Positions 53,963 to 63,719 of a stretch of DNA of 64,000 bases are shown here, in pieces. A program made the position numbers and the translations under genes. The DNA is from Spirometra erinaceieuropaei (Eukaryota; Platyhelminthes; Cestoda; Diphyllobothriidea; Diphyllobothriidae): assembly GCA_902702965.1 (NCBI GenBank), contig CACRXP010000227.1, forward strand, positions 808,778 to 872,777. Reading direction: 5' to 3'. How positions within the stretch are numbered: position 1 is the first letter of the stretch; the number at the start of each line of letters is the position of its first letter. Below the pieces are notes generated by a model. The model was not told the DNA's origin. It was given only the letters and a program-made list of their open reading frames with translations, and made no database searches.

Positions 53963-55170
53963 CGTGCAATGCTAACCGAGGTTCTGAAATGTGTTTTCGG
54001 TTAGAAAGGATTACTTAAGCAAGGTTGTATTATTGGTTATCGTGCAGTATAGTCCCAAGATATTTCCGTCACGCTAGGATGACAGACTATAAATGGACTT
54101 CTTACCGACCGCACGAAAAAACAACACTCAGGAAAAGATGGCTACTTAAGTGCTGTGAATTGTTCTATTACTTTTCGATGCTTTCATAAAGACAAACATA
54201 GTTAATGCACTTACGCAGCTTACGCCTTCTTCAAAGTTGCTGCTCAAAGAAAGGTCATATTTCGGTTTTAAAGTCACCCCTATCCCCGAGCAATTTTGAA
54301 TCCGACTTGAAGTTCCACTGGCCCCCAGGGTCTCCGAAATACACTTCTTTAAGCTTAAGGATATTTAATGTGGAACTCGGAAAATATTGCAGTGAATTTG
54401 ATCTATGCTATTTACTTCATAAGCAACATTAATAAGAGGACGGGGCATGATACAGTATGAATGGACACTTCGCGGTCTTAATAAATCTCTTAATTACAAA
54501 AGAGTGAGAGATGAACACTTCTTATTTTGAAAGTACCACTCCAAAATTTTCAGCAAATTCCTAAAAGGCGTAAACTTCCCCCTCTTCGAGAAGACGCGAT
54601 TCGCTGCCAAATGAGCAAAAGAGGAAATTTTTGTCTATTATGTTTTTTATGAATTAAATTTAAGTCTAAAATGGGGTCGAAAATTAATAGAAACGATCCA
54701 GACTACTGAAGTAATAATTTATTCTCGGGCGTGGCTCTTACAAACGACCTGAAAGATGCTTATTCAAAGCCGAGTCAGATGTGGTTATGTAGCCACACCT
54801 GAAGTAAACAAACCCCAGCCACCTGTAATACGGGACCGGTGGGAATAGTGGTTTTTACAGGTGGAGCCGGGGAACGCACAGGTGACGAGGTCAAGTAGTT
54901 GTATGCAAAAAAGCTACTGGGAATGCGCGGTTGTACTTTGAGTGTTTGAAAAATAGTTGTTCAAACCCCTAACCCCTAACTCCAACCCCTAGTCCCAACC
55001 CCAGCAGTATCGTCTTCATCAGGTGGGACTGCATAGCCGCATCTTACCAAAAGTCATCATCATGTAGTGGCTAAAATATCTTGGAAATACTCCGCACGAT
55101 AATCATTATCCCAACATCACCTAAGTAAACCTTTCTGATCGAAATAAAAATTTGATTGACATTTTATGAG
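53963..55170. mobile_element. Foldback element, decayed, split by a MITE
   Basis: Left arm features GAAAGGATTACTTAAGCAAGG, GTGCAGTATAGTCCC and ATGGCTACTTAAGTGC. The right arm after the MITE has CACGATAATCATTATCCC, CACCTAAGTAAACCTTTC and ACATTTTATGAGACACG. The ends are too decayed to place exactly. Confidence 0.65.
54773..55048 (-). mobile_element. Second copy of the telomere-repeat MITE, inverted
   Basis: Reverse complement of 53515-53800 at high identity: GTCAGATGTGGTTATGTAGC at the left, ATAGCCGCATCTTACC at the right, with CCCCTAACCCCTAACTCCAA inside (54965-55010). It interrupts the foldback 53963-55170. The flanking octamers CAAAGCCG and AAAAGTCA agree at only five positions, so a duplication is possible but decayed. 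Confidence 0.8.
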
Positions 55171-55294
55171 ACACGCCAGCTATTGTAGGGCCTATTTTTG
55201 ACGTGGACAACTTGAACTACAATCTCACTTTGATACATAGCAAAATGCCTTGCTGTCTAGTTTACTAAAACTTTATTTATCATGGAGATAAACA

Positions 55295-55305
55295 GTTCGT
55301 CTCGT
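55295..55305. repeat. Left target duplication of the palindromic PLE
   Basis: GTTCGTCTCGT, repeated exactly at 56249-56259 on the other side of the insertion. Confidence 0.85.
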
Positions 55306-55385
55306 TGCCAATAGAAGCGAAGAGCCGAGTCCCAGGAAGTAGTCTTGAAGAAGGAGACACGATCGCCGGAACAAGAGCTTTATTA

Positions 55386-55427
55386 GCCTGACGTTTCGGA
55401 TTCCTACTCGAATCCATCATCAGAGAC
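55386..55427 (-). ncRNA. Hammerhead ribozyme motif, left arm
   Basis: Minus strand: GTCT, CTGATGA, extra T, GGATTC, loop GAGTAG, GAATCC, GAAA, CGTC, AGGC. Stem II has six Watson-Crick pairs, helix I four pairs. Identical to the right-arm motif at 56166-56207. Confidence 0.75.
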
Positions 55428-55503
55428 AAAAGAGCAGAAACGGGTGGTTGTTGCACAAGGGGCTGCGGTATTTATAGGATGCGGCAGCCATGCTACCGCA
55501 TAC

Positions 55504-55851
55504 CTATGACCGTTCACGGCTTCCCCCTTCATCCGGGGTTGTCACGCTTGGTGTGATCATTGCTTGATGGCCGACATTCGAGTCGATAATTGCTGCAATT
55601 TCATCACGTGCGTTGGATGTTGGCGTGATGATTGCTCGACCATCTGACGCGTTGACCCGGGTGTTGGGAAGAGTGTTCACCAGTGCGCTCCCCGCGTGGC
55701 CAATTACTCCGCCTAGACGAAGCCTCAGCACGCTGTATTGAATGGGAAGATCGTTGCACTTGTTGATGGACTGGGGGCCAGTAAACCGGGAGCTACTGGA
55801 ATCATGGTTTACTGCCCCCCAGTCCATCAACAAGTGCAACGATCTTCCCAT
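55504..55851 (-). pseudogene. PLE group A C-terminal tail, left arm
   Basis: 115-codon frame nearly identical to 55742-56089 on the other strand. It contains FTGPQSINKCNDLPIQYSVL, VNTLPNTRVNASDGRAIITP and VTTPDEGGSRERS. Homologous to the tail at 16015-16374, where it continues the endonuclease. The ATG at its start arises from reading across the palindrome centre and is not a real initiation site. Confidence 0.75.
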
Positions 55852-56089
55852 TCAATACAGCGTGCTGAGACTTCGTCTAGGCGGAGTAATTGGCCACACG
55901 GGGAGCGCAATGGTGAACACTCTTCCCAACACCCGGGTCAACGCGTCAGATGGTCGAGCAATCATCACGCCAACATCCAACGCACGTGATGAAATTGCAG
56001 CAATTATCGACTCGAATGTCGGCCATCAAGCAATGATCACACCAAGCGTGACAACCCCGGATGAAGGGGGAAGCCGTGAACGGTCATAG
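55742..56089 (+). pseudogene. PLE group A C-terminal tail, right arm
   Basis: Mirror of 55504-55851, ending in the same DEGGSRERS. The PLE nuclease end ELLESWFTAPQSINKCNDLP is readable from about 55790. Open frame preserved on both arms, which suggests either youth of the copy or constraint on the tail. Confidence 0.75.
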
Positions 56090-56165
56090 GTATGCGGTAG
56101 CATGGCTGCCGCATCCTATAAATACCGCAGCCCCTTGTGCAACAACCACCCGTTTCTGCTCTTTT

Positions 56166-56207
56166 GTCTCTGATGATGGATTCGAGTAGGAATCCGAAAC
56201 GTCAGGC
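56166..56207 (+). ncRNA. Hammerhead ribozyme motif, right arm
   Basis: Same 42-nt sequence as the left-arm motif. The predicted cleavage site is after the C of CGTC (56203/56204). Helix III is limited to the self-complementary ACGU, so dimer formation between transcripts, as described for minimal hammerheads, would be needed. Confidence 0.75.
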
Positions 56208-56248
56208 TAATAAAGCCCTTGTCCCGGCGATCGTGTCTCCTTCTTCAA

Positions 56249-56259
56249 GTTCGTCTCGT
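56249..56259. repeat. Right target duplication of the palindromic PLE
   Basis: GTTCGTCTCGT, matching 55295-55305. The following 56260-56965 shows no recognised feature. Confidence 0.85.
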
Positions 56260-56967
56260 GTTTGGTTGTAATTTTAATTTGATCCTGGTTAATTTAAAGA
56301 AGCGAAACACGGCACTAAAATGCACTAATCTGTCGACAAATCCCGCCCGTACTACTTAATAGGCATTTAGTAGTCCTTGTCTCTCTTCAAATAGATGCAC
56401 ACGTCTTACTTGCAATGACCTCATGCAAGCGATTCTCCCAATAGTCTTTGCAAAGATCGAAATGAAAACAGCGCTAAATCTGAAGCGGCAGACTGCTTAG
56501 TTATATTTTAAAGCCTTATTCCCAATACGGAACCTTGCATTCACCAATTGAGATTCGATTTGTACTTTACCCCCGGAAATTAGTCCCAATCAACATAAAA
56601 GCTGTAAGCGGAAGCACATTTATGCCAATTAATTTTGTCCTCTTGCAAAAGGCTTCGACAAAAGTACACGCAGGTATACGCCAATCCCAGTTTACATGCA
56701 AAACAGGATCCTAAGGCCATCGGCGGTGGGGATGCCTACGCGCTGACCCAGTTCACAGTCCAGGGCCGAAACAGGTAACTTGTCTACGCCACCACCACCA
56801 GCAGCCGGCCGTCAAATCAACGCGAAAGCAGGAGGGCGTAGAAGCTGCACAGCCCAACGTCGCTACGCGCAGAAACAGCGCTAATCGATTTGTCCTGAAC
56901 CAGGGACGCGCGCGTCTTACCTTAAAGCTCCGGGTCAGAGCCCGCATAGGCAATCGATCGCTTGAAC

Positions 56968-57130
56968 GGTCGGTCGCGGTGGCCTAAAGGCAAGGCGGTT
57001 GAAATGGCCTCAAATGATTAAAAGGTAGAAGTGTGAGCCTCAGGGTCCTCCCAGCCATGGGGATTAGGGTTTGGTTGGTTGACGGTGATGGGTATGCCAG
57101 AAGCATTCATTTCATTATCTCGCATCTTTA
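56968..57130 (+). mobile_element. Old SINE copy
   Basis: GGTCGCGGTGGCCTAAAGGC, GTGAGCCTCAGGG, TTGGTTGGTTGACGGTGATG, GCCAGAAGCATTCAT and CTTTACCGGTAAGA follow the SINE consensus (GCCTCGGG, CTGGCTGACGACGGC, GCCAGAAATGGCCATTC, CTTTGTCGGTAAT) with many changes. Confidence 0.45.
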
Positions 57131-57618
57131 CCGGTAAGACTTATCTAGTACTGCGTAACCCACATATTATGGGATCGCCTGTAAAGGTACTGGACGACAC
57201 GGAATCGTCGGCGTACCGGCCTGCAGTTAGAATAGCTTGGTGAGCACCACTTCGAGGATCGTGGCCGGCAGTTCAAAAATCCTGTGGATTAATGAAAAAT
57301 CGTCTACGTTATGTCAATCAAGTCATTGTATACTCTCAGCCTGAAGTTGGAATATGACGTCTGCCGAGACTGAAATGGTCGGCGCGGTGTCCTTCTTTGC
57401 CGGTATTTTGTAAAAAATGGGAGTCGTTCTCTAATCCAACCATAATGATCCTTCAGATGGCTGTATATCCACCGAGCGAATAAAAATAAGGGAGACAGAT
57501 TAATTTTCTCAGCTGATAGGTGCGTCTGTGCAAGCGTGAGATCTGCGGGAGATGTTTTCTTTTGTTGAAATAGTGGGTGAAATTGGAGGCTTGATCACAT
57601 TTTCGGGTATTCTATGCA

Positions 57619-57735
57619 CTGGGTTTGAGCAGGAATCTGAAACGTCAGGCTAATAAAACTCTTGTCCCAGCGATCGTGTCTCCTTCTTCAAAACTACTTC
57701 CTGGGACTTGTCTCTTCGTTTCTATTGGCCATGCA
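57619..57735 (+). mobile_element. PLE group A terminal fragment starting inside the hammerhead
   Basis: Begins at GGGTTTGAGCAGGAATCTGA (stem II; the CTGATGA half is missing), then AACGTCAGGCTAATAAAACT, CGATCGTGTCTCCTTCTTCA, ACTACTTCCTGGGACTTG and TTTCTATTGGCC. The longest view of the terminal tail in forward orientation. The 5' break lies within ribozyme stem II. Confidence 0.75.
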
Positions 57736-57986
57736 CTATCTTTTGCAGCGCAACCAGAATACGTGATTTTACTGCTTAGTTCTAACATGGCAATACGTGA
57801 GAGAAGGAGTTATTAAAGAAGGGGCGAGAAGAATTGACCGACAACTGTTTGAAGCAAGAGCGGTTTGAAAATACTTTCACTATCCTCCTGCGTCTGACAA
57901 CACCTAGATGCACAGATACAACTTAAAGCGTCTTTTATCGACACTCCCAGAAGAAACCTATATACAAAGCTTAACCAAGATGGGCC

Positions 57987-58650
57987 CACAGTAGATGTGC
58001 TAACTCATGAAATGCTAACCGAAATTGGGAAAAGCGTTTTCGACTCGAAAATACTACTTAAGCACGGTTGCAATAGTATTCATCTGCTGCATAATTCCAC
58101 GATAATTCAGTTACTTCAGGATACCGGCGTTTGAACGAACTTCTTTCCGGTCTCCTACAAAAACTACACTGCAAAAATGGCTAAGTAATTGCTGCGAATT
58201 TTACCCATCGATTTTCGATGCCCCCATAAACTGAAATATGTTTCATGGACAAAAATATTCCTTCCTCCACTCATTTGGTAGAAAAGTACGTCTTCATCAA
58301 TTGCAATGCGTGAAGAAAGAGTATAGTTAGGTTTTAAAATGTTTCTACTTATACGATTTTTAAAAGCATGAAGTGCCTGTCAATAAAATATTGTGTCTCT
58401 GCATTTACTCATGCTACTTGTTAAGTTTGGGTCAAATCCATTGCCAAATTTTCTCAATGCCTCATGGTCTCCTCTTAGTACCGTATGGAAATATATGGCT
58501 ATTCGTACATGGAACATATAGAGCTTGAGGTTTGGAAACCCTGAATGCAAGTGTAACGGCAAGTTGGGTTCAATAGTAATCGGGAATTGAAGAAGACGTA
58601 ATTTTCTACCAAATGAATAAAAGAATCAATATGTTAATGTGTGTTTCCTA
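57987..58650. mobile_element. Foldback element (subfamily 1), right end lost
   Basis: Starts CAGTAGATGTGCTAACTCAT. Left-arm blocks GATAATTCAGTTACTTCAGG, ACCGGCGTTTGAACGAACTTC and ATGGCTAAGTAATTGC match the other copies. The inverse begins near 58560 and is truncated near 58650. Confidence 0.7.
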
Positions 58651-58837
58651 TGAACACATTCAGCCGTTCAGCCGTAGCTAGGCGATGATAGGGCGAATCA
58701 TTGAAAAAGTCACTTACCCTAGAGGCATTCGACACGGTAGATTTTTGCGTTTCTTCAGCAGAGCCTTAGATGGCCGCCTGGCAAAATCTTGAAACCTTAA
58801 ATTCAGACACAGTCCAAGTGCGATAGTCAATAACATA

Positions 58838-59831
58838 CAGTAGGTGGGCTAACCCATGAAATGTCAAACGAAATTCCGAAATGCGTTCTCGTTTTGAAAA
58901 GATTGATTAAATAGGGTTGTAAAACTAGTCAGCCCGCAACATAATTATATAAAATTTCAGTTACGTCAGGATACCGGCTTTCGAATGGGCTTCCTTCCGG
59001 CTGCATGCGAAAACTACACCCCGTCGAAAATGACTACTTATGTAGCATTCATTTTTCTTTTTGATTTTCGATGCCCTTAGAAAGTCAATTATATTTCCTA
59101 GAAAACATGCATGAAATGTTCTTTCTTTCACTCATTCGGTAGGAAAGCACGTCTTTTTTCAACTTTATACTCGAAGCAAGGGTTTAAATTGGTTTTCAAA
59201 AACTTTTCCAATTCCCGAATAATTTTGAATTCGACCTGCCGTTGCACTTGCATTCAGGGTTTCCAAACTACAAGCCGTATAATTTCCGCGTACAGAAAAC
59301 CGTAAATTTCTCCACGGTATTCATAGGAGATCATATGGGGTTCATAGAATTAAGCGGTGGATTTGAGCCATATTGTTAACTTTACAAGTCACATTGGTAA
59401 ATGCGAAGACATGACTTTTTATGTGCGGTCATTTCATGGTAGTAAAAAATCTCACAATTAGAAACTTTTTTAAAACCAAATTAAACCCTTCCTTCGAGTA
59501 TAAAATTGAAAGAAAGCGTAATTTCCTACCGATTGAGTAGAAGAATAAACATTTTTATTCATGTTTTCCATGAAATATATTTTAATTTCTAAAAGCATCG
59601 AAAATCAATGATAACAATGCATGCTACTTAATTAATCATTTTTTACAAAATGTAGTTCCTGCCTGCAGCCGAAACGAAGTTCGTTCGGTAGCCGGCATCC
59701 TGCGGTAGCTGAATTGGGATAGAAGTATGCTGCGTAGTAATTGGTTTTAAAACCCTACTTGAACAATCTTTTCGAAACGAAAACGCATTTCGGAATTTTG
59801 GTTGACATTTCATTAGTTAGCCCACCTACTG
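58838..59831. mobile_element. Foldback element (subfamily 1), complete, about 994 bp
   Basis: CAGTAGGTGGGCTAACCCAT at the left and ATTAGTTAGCCCACCTACTG at the right are inverted copies. The arms pair for several hundred bases (CCGAAATGCGTTCTCGTTTTG with CGAAACGAAAACGCATTTCGG, TTTTATACTCGAAGCAAGGG with CCTTCGAGTATAAAATTG). TA precedes the left end (58836-58837). The right flank is AC, so one target copy is mutated or the element is rearranged. Confidence 0.82.
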
Positions 59832-59835
59832 ACTA

Positions 59836-60060
59836 TGTCCACCGTGTGTTTCACGGTAAGGTGAGAACAGGCACGGTGACTTGCGCTGTGGACTTGCACA
59901 GCACTTACCGCACTCCCCCCTCCTCCCCCGCCTGAGTCCGGATTCAGATCATATTCAAGAAGCCCAAAGGTGGGAGAGGGCGCAGGTGGCTGGCACGGCC
60001 GGACCCGAACCTAGACGTACCGCCACACCGCCAGGTCCACAACAAACCCTTGACCAGGAT
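59836..60060 (+). repeat. Dispersed repeat D
   Basis: GTCCACCGTGTGTTTCACGG, GGCACGGTGACTTGC, GCACTCCCCCCTCC, GGTGGGAGAGGGCGCAGGTG and GACGTACCGCCACA; see 41583-41880. Confidence 0.6.
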
Positions 60061-60280
60061 TTTAGTTAGCAGCAAAAATGGGTCAGAAAGAGAGGGGTGA
60101 CACAAGTCATTGGACAAACAGGCGCACGACCTGTGTACCTAGCGGGAGCGCGAGTCTATCTACTTGCAGAGAACCAGGTGCCAGAAAGTCGCCAGCGTAC
60201 ACCAGGCTGCGAAGGCCATGGTTTGCTGAATCACGGCATAGCAGACAAGCGGGTCAAGACAGACTGCGTCATAAGGCTAG

Positions 60281-60679
60281 TTGACGCTTTATTTGTCTTT
60301 CTTTCGCACCAGTGACTTTAGCCGTGGCGCCAGGTTTAACGAAGGCCAGACAAACTCTCTCTTTGTACCGAAATATCGCAGACACAGTCACCAAGAAATC
60401 ACAAACGGATATTTTCACAGTGACTATCGCCACTCTCGGACAAAGTACTACCTTTTAGATGACGAAGGTTCCGGACAGAGCGGACAACCCCAGCAATTTG
60501 AAGAGGTTCAACCTCGTAGGGTCGGCTTCGCCATGGGGATGACTGGCAAGAGCTCTCCCCACAGCTATTTCTACACTGATTTCGATGCGATGCTCACAGG
60601 CACGGTAGACAAAAAACCACAATACATGGACACTCTGAAGGCCTCGCTTGGGTGCCTGGAGGGTAACTATGAAACCTGA
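60281..60679 (+). CDS. Unrecognised open frame of 132 codons
   Basis: The longest open frame without an obvious transposon assignment. It starts at a non-ATG/ambiguous first codon region and contains a polar middle (DDEGSGQSGQPQQFEEVQPR), then RVGFAMGMTGKSSPHSYFYT and DFDAMLTGTVDKKPQYMDTL. Composition is protein-like and not repetitive. No signal peptide, membrane segment or known motif seen. It could be an exon, a gag-like retroelement piece or chance. The neighbouring 60680-61620 is unassigned. Confidence 0.3.
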   Translation: MTLYLSFFRTSDFSRGARFNEGQTNSLFVPKYRRHSHQEITNGYFHSDYRHSRTKYYLLDDEGSGQSGQPQQFEEVQPRRVGFAMGMTGKSSPHSYFYTDFDAMLTGTVDKKPQYMDTLKASLGCLEGNYET

Positions 60680-61623
60680 AAATCCTAGGACACGGTGAGC
60701 GGACTTTCCGTAAAAACCAGAGCAGAAATAATTGAGGCTAGCCTACTAACGGAGGCCAAGACGAGGCGACAAGCACGCATGATTGGAAATCCGTAAACAA
60801 CCACTCTCAACACCCAACCCCTACGCACATTTTGCCACTTCCAGTAAATTTTCAGGGATCGAATTTTTTTCTGTTAGACAACGCCAGATCCACTGTAACA
60901 CAAACAGGACTAGCCACATCCAACATTAAAAAACATCTCTACCATCAACATAATCGCAGGAGACACTCCTCTCGCCTCTTCTTAGCGTACCACAGTTTTG
61001 CAGCCCGTCGTAAGGGGACACTCAATGTCAACAACTTAGACACAGCGACGATGTGCACACCCGCCTGGTCGATCACCTGGAATTCCATAGCTGCAGGACT
61101 GTCGAACTGATGCCAACAGATTCGTCATGTTCACTCTATTTGGCTACACTGACTTCAAACGCCGTATGGACTTGTTCGACAAAGCGCGCACACAATAACA
61201 TCTACAGTAAAGCAACACAACTAGAATCCTACTAAACCTCCCTCTACTTCACGCACATACAACGCGCATGGACATTGCATGGGTTTATCCGGTCACGCCC
61301 TCATAGACGTCGGATTATCACACAGTGTTCACGCAACAACCATACCGGTGTTGTAATGTGTATGCGCAATTTTCCGTATCGCTTCCGCGTTTTGTGGAGT
61401 CTGGTCACTTGGGGCGAGGGAGTGGCGCGCATGCGGTACGCGTGGGCGGGGGCTTTCATGTTTAACCTGCTACCGCGCGCAACCTCATAATCGGTTGTAC
61501 GACGGACTCTAACAGGTCGCTGGTATGTGAAAATGGGAAGGAGTGGGGTCTGTCCTGAGGTGACTACTTCTCGCGGCAAAGCAACATATTCCCTACTACA
61601 ATAAAAATGAGAGACATTTTAAT

Positions 61624-62388
61624 GTGGACAAATGTGTGGTCCTGAGACTCCGCACTAGAAAGACCAACAAGGAGGATGGTTCTTTTCAATACGTCCTGGG
61701 TGGGCAGTTCCTTTCAAATATTGAAGGACAGAAAGATTTCGGCGTCCCAATGACCTCCTCTCTGAAACCATCATCGCAGTGTCAAGGGGCAGCCAAAAGT
61801 GCGATAAGGGTGTTATTTGCACTGAGGCGAGGATTTGTGCAGATCGATAAAGAGCTGTTTGGAAATAACCTATGGGGCATTCCTCCGGTCTCACTTAGAG
61901 TATGCAGTCCAGGCCTGGCTACCGTGTTAAAGAAAGATTATCAACGACTGGAAAGAGTACAGGCGATGTCTACGAAAATGGTCAAGAATCTTGGTCATCT
62001 GCCTTACGAAACCAGGCTGACCGAACTAAATCTGTTTCCTCTAAATTACAGGCAACTGCGTGGCGATCTCATTCAAACCCACAGGATTGTCAGAGGCCGT
62101 GAGTGCGCCCTAGACTTGGATGAATTCTTCGAATTGGCCGGGACTGACTGTCTGCGTGGTCATCCCTTCAAACTGCAGAGGAAGTTGGTTCATTCGGACG
62201 TCCGAGGGAACGCCTTCTCTCACAGGGTCACTGGAGCATGTAACGGACTCCTCGACGCGGTGGTTCATTCTGAAACTGTTGAATTATCTCAATGCAGACT
62301 AGACAATCATTTACTGAGAAACTACTATACATATAATCACGACTGTTTTAGCGGCGGCAGTTTGCTCCTGGCTCACACTTACAGCTAA
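61624..62388 (+). pseudogene. LINE (CR1-type) ORF2 C-terminal part
   Basis: 255-codon frame with the LINE RT end: QKDFGVPMTSSLKPSSQCQG, YQRLERVQAMSTKMVKNLGH, LPYETRLTELNLFPLNYRQL, RGDLIQTHRIVRGREC, FKLQRKLVHSDVRGNAFSHR and CRLDNHLL. Between about 61868 and 61923 the true sense is one frame over (YGAFLRSHLEYAVQAWLP), so two compensating indels sit inside the open frame. The front of ORF2 is missing. Same group as 21590-21960. Confidence 0.84.
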
Positions 62389-62506
62389 CTTTTGAATTTC
62401 CGAATTTGCTGATGTAAATAATGATTCTATTTCTGGTTATCGATGTAAATAGGAAGCTCAAGGGCGAAAGCCTCATTCCCTCAATAAACTGACTTAAACT
62501 GACTTA
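62389..62506 (+). repeat. LINE 3' untranslated end with short tandem tail
   Basis: Ends AATAAACTGACTTAAACTGACTTA: two AAACTGACTT units at 62482-62506 in place of poly(A), as is common for CR1-type LINEs. No target duplication found. From 62507 to 63720 nothing is recognised. Confidence 0.65.
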
Positions 62507-63719
62507 TTTTGAGAGAGAGCGAAACGAACAGGTTTTATTTGAGAAATATCTTTTCGAAATTTTCGGCAAATCCTCCTCTATTCACATGGTCAGAATACAA
62601 GCTAGTAGGGGAGAGTAAATAGGTCTGCGCAAAAACTGAAAACTGTTATGGAGACCGCCCCTTTTCTGTGTCACACCGGACGGTGAAGATTTCGAAGCAC
62701 CTCCCGTCGGACATCGATTTAGAGCTCATACGAAAATTGGCAGCCGAAGGGCTATAATATGAGTTGTCAGCCAGTATTTCCGCCCATTAGTAATAGGACG
62801 GTACCTAGAATTAAGCAAGGTGGGCCAGAACGATCCACAAGCAAGCAAACAAAAAGCAATTTTATTCGTCGTACACTAGTAAAGTACCATTATATGCCCA
62901 CTAAGGCTGTTCACAGAGAACACCTGCCAATGTTTCTCTGCGCATAATTAGAAAAAGATTGAAAGAATCCGACCTGAATTAGCGAAGCGCCTGTTTAACG
63001 ACACATTGGATACGAAAATTTATTCTGGAAAAGCATCTACTTTCATGATGAGGTTTTATTTTTAGACAAGCCTCTGAAGTCGGCTGAGGTGATTTTATGC
63101 GAGGATAGCTTCTCACAATAACACACTGTATCGACAGCACATTTTAAGAACAGTCGATGTCTGATGGTTTGGATGGCCATCATAGTCGGAGAGGGATCAA
63201 TCTGGCACTCATAAACGAGGACCATAAATAGCTAGGTGTTTATCAGAATCGCAAAAGATGCCTAAGGTTACAACGGAATTAACAGACGTCGAAAGGGCAC
63301 CGTAATGTTTTAGGATAGCGCCCCTGTGCAATACCCAAATAAGGCATGATTCTGCATAAGCTTACGACTGTAATCTAATTTCTAGGCTATAGCCTACCTA
63401 CGTTACTTGTCTTTCTGAGAGACAATCTATCCTAAGTTCGAGTGGAAATTCTCTAGTTGCAAAATTTCAATTTCTCAGAGTTCTCGTCAAGGGTAGAGTA
63501 CGCTGCCCTGGCTCTAAGTGTAGACGCAATCAGGGCATTAAAGTTAAAGTAAGCCGAATAGGGATGCTGAGATCGGTAATGGAGAAACTGGTTGAGGCTG
63601 AAACGAAAAAGGCGACCTGATGTATGACAAATCTGCCGCGAGATTGAGGGGAGCCTAGAACTCCCGTAAAGACCTGGCCGACAGGAAACGCTGGGAAGCA
63701 ATACCTCAAACCCAGCCTC

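Larger units (their letters stand above)
55306..56248. mobile_element. Palindromic PLE group A insertion with two opposed hammerheads
   Basis: About 943 bp between exact 11-bp duplications. A one-sided tail of about 40 bp (TGCCAATAGAAGCGAAGAGC...) is followed by two arms that are near-perfect reverse complements, meeting near 55800. Each arm holds the PLE-A C-terminal coding tail, the untranslated segment (GCATCCTATAAATACCGCAG) and a hammerhead. The arms differ at only scattered positions, indicating a recent event. The RT and the front of the endonuclease are absent. Confidence 0.85.

Noticed and set aside
55504..56089. Two opposed 115-codon frames as a duplicated host gene
   Set aside because: They match the PLE-A nuclease tail at 16.1 kb and lie inside an insertion with target duplications.
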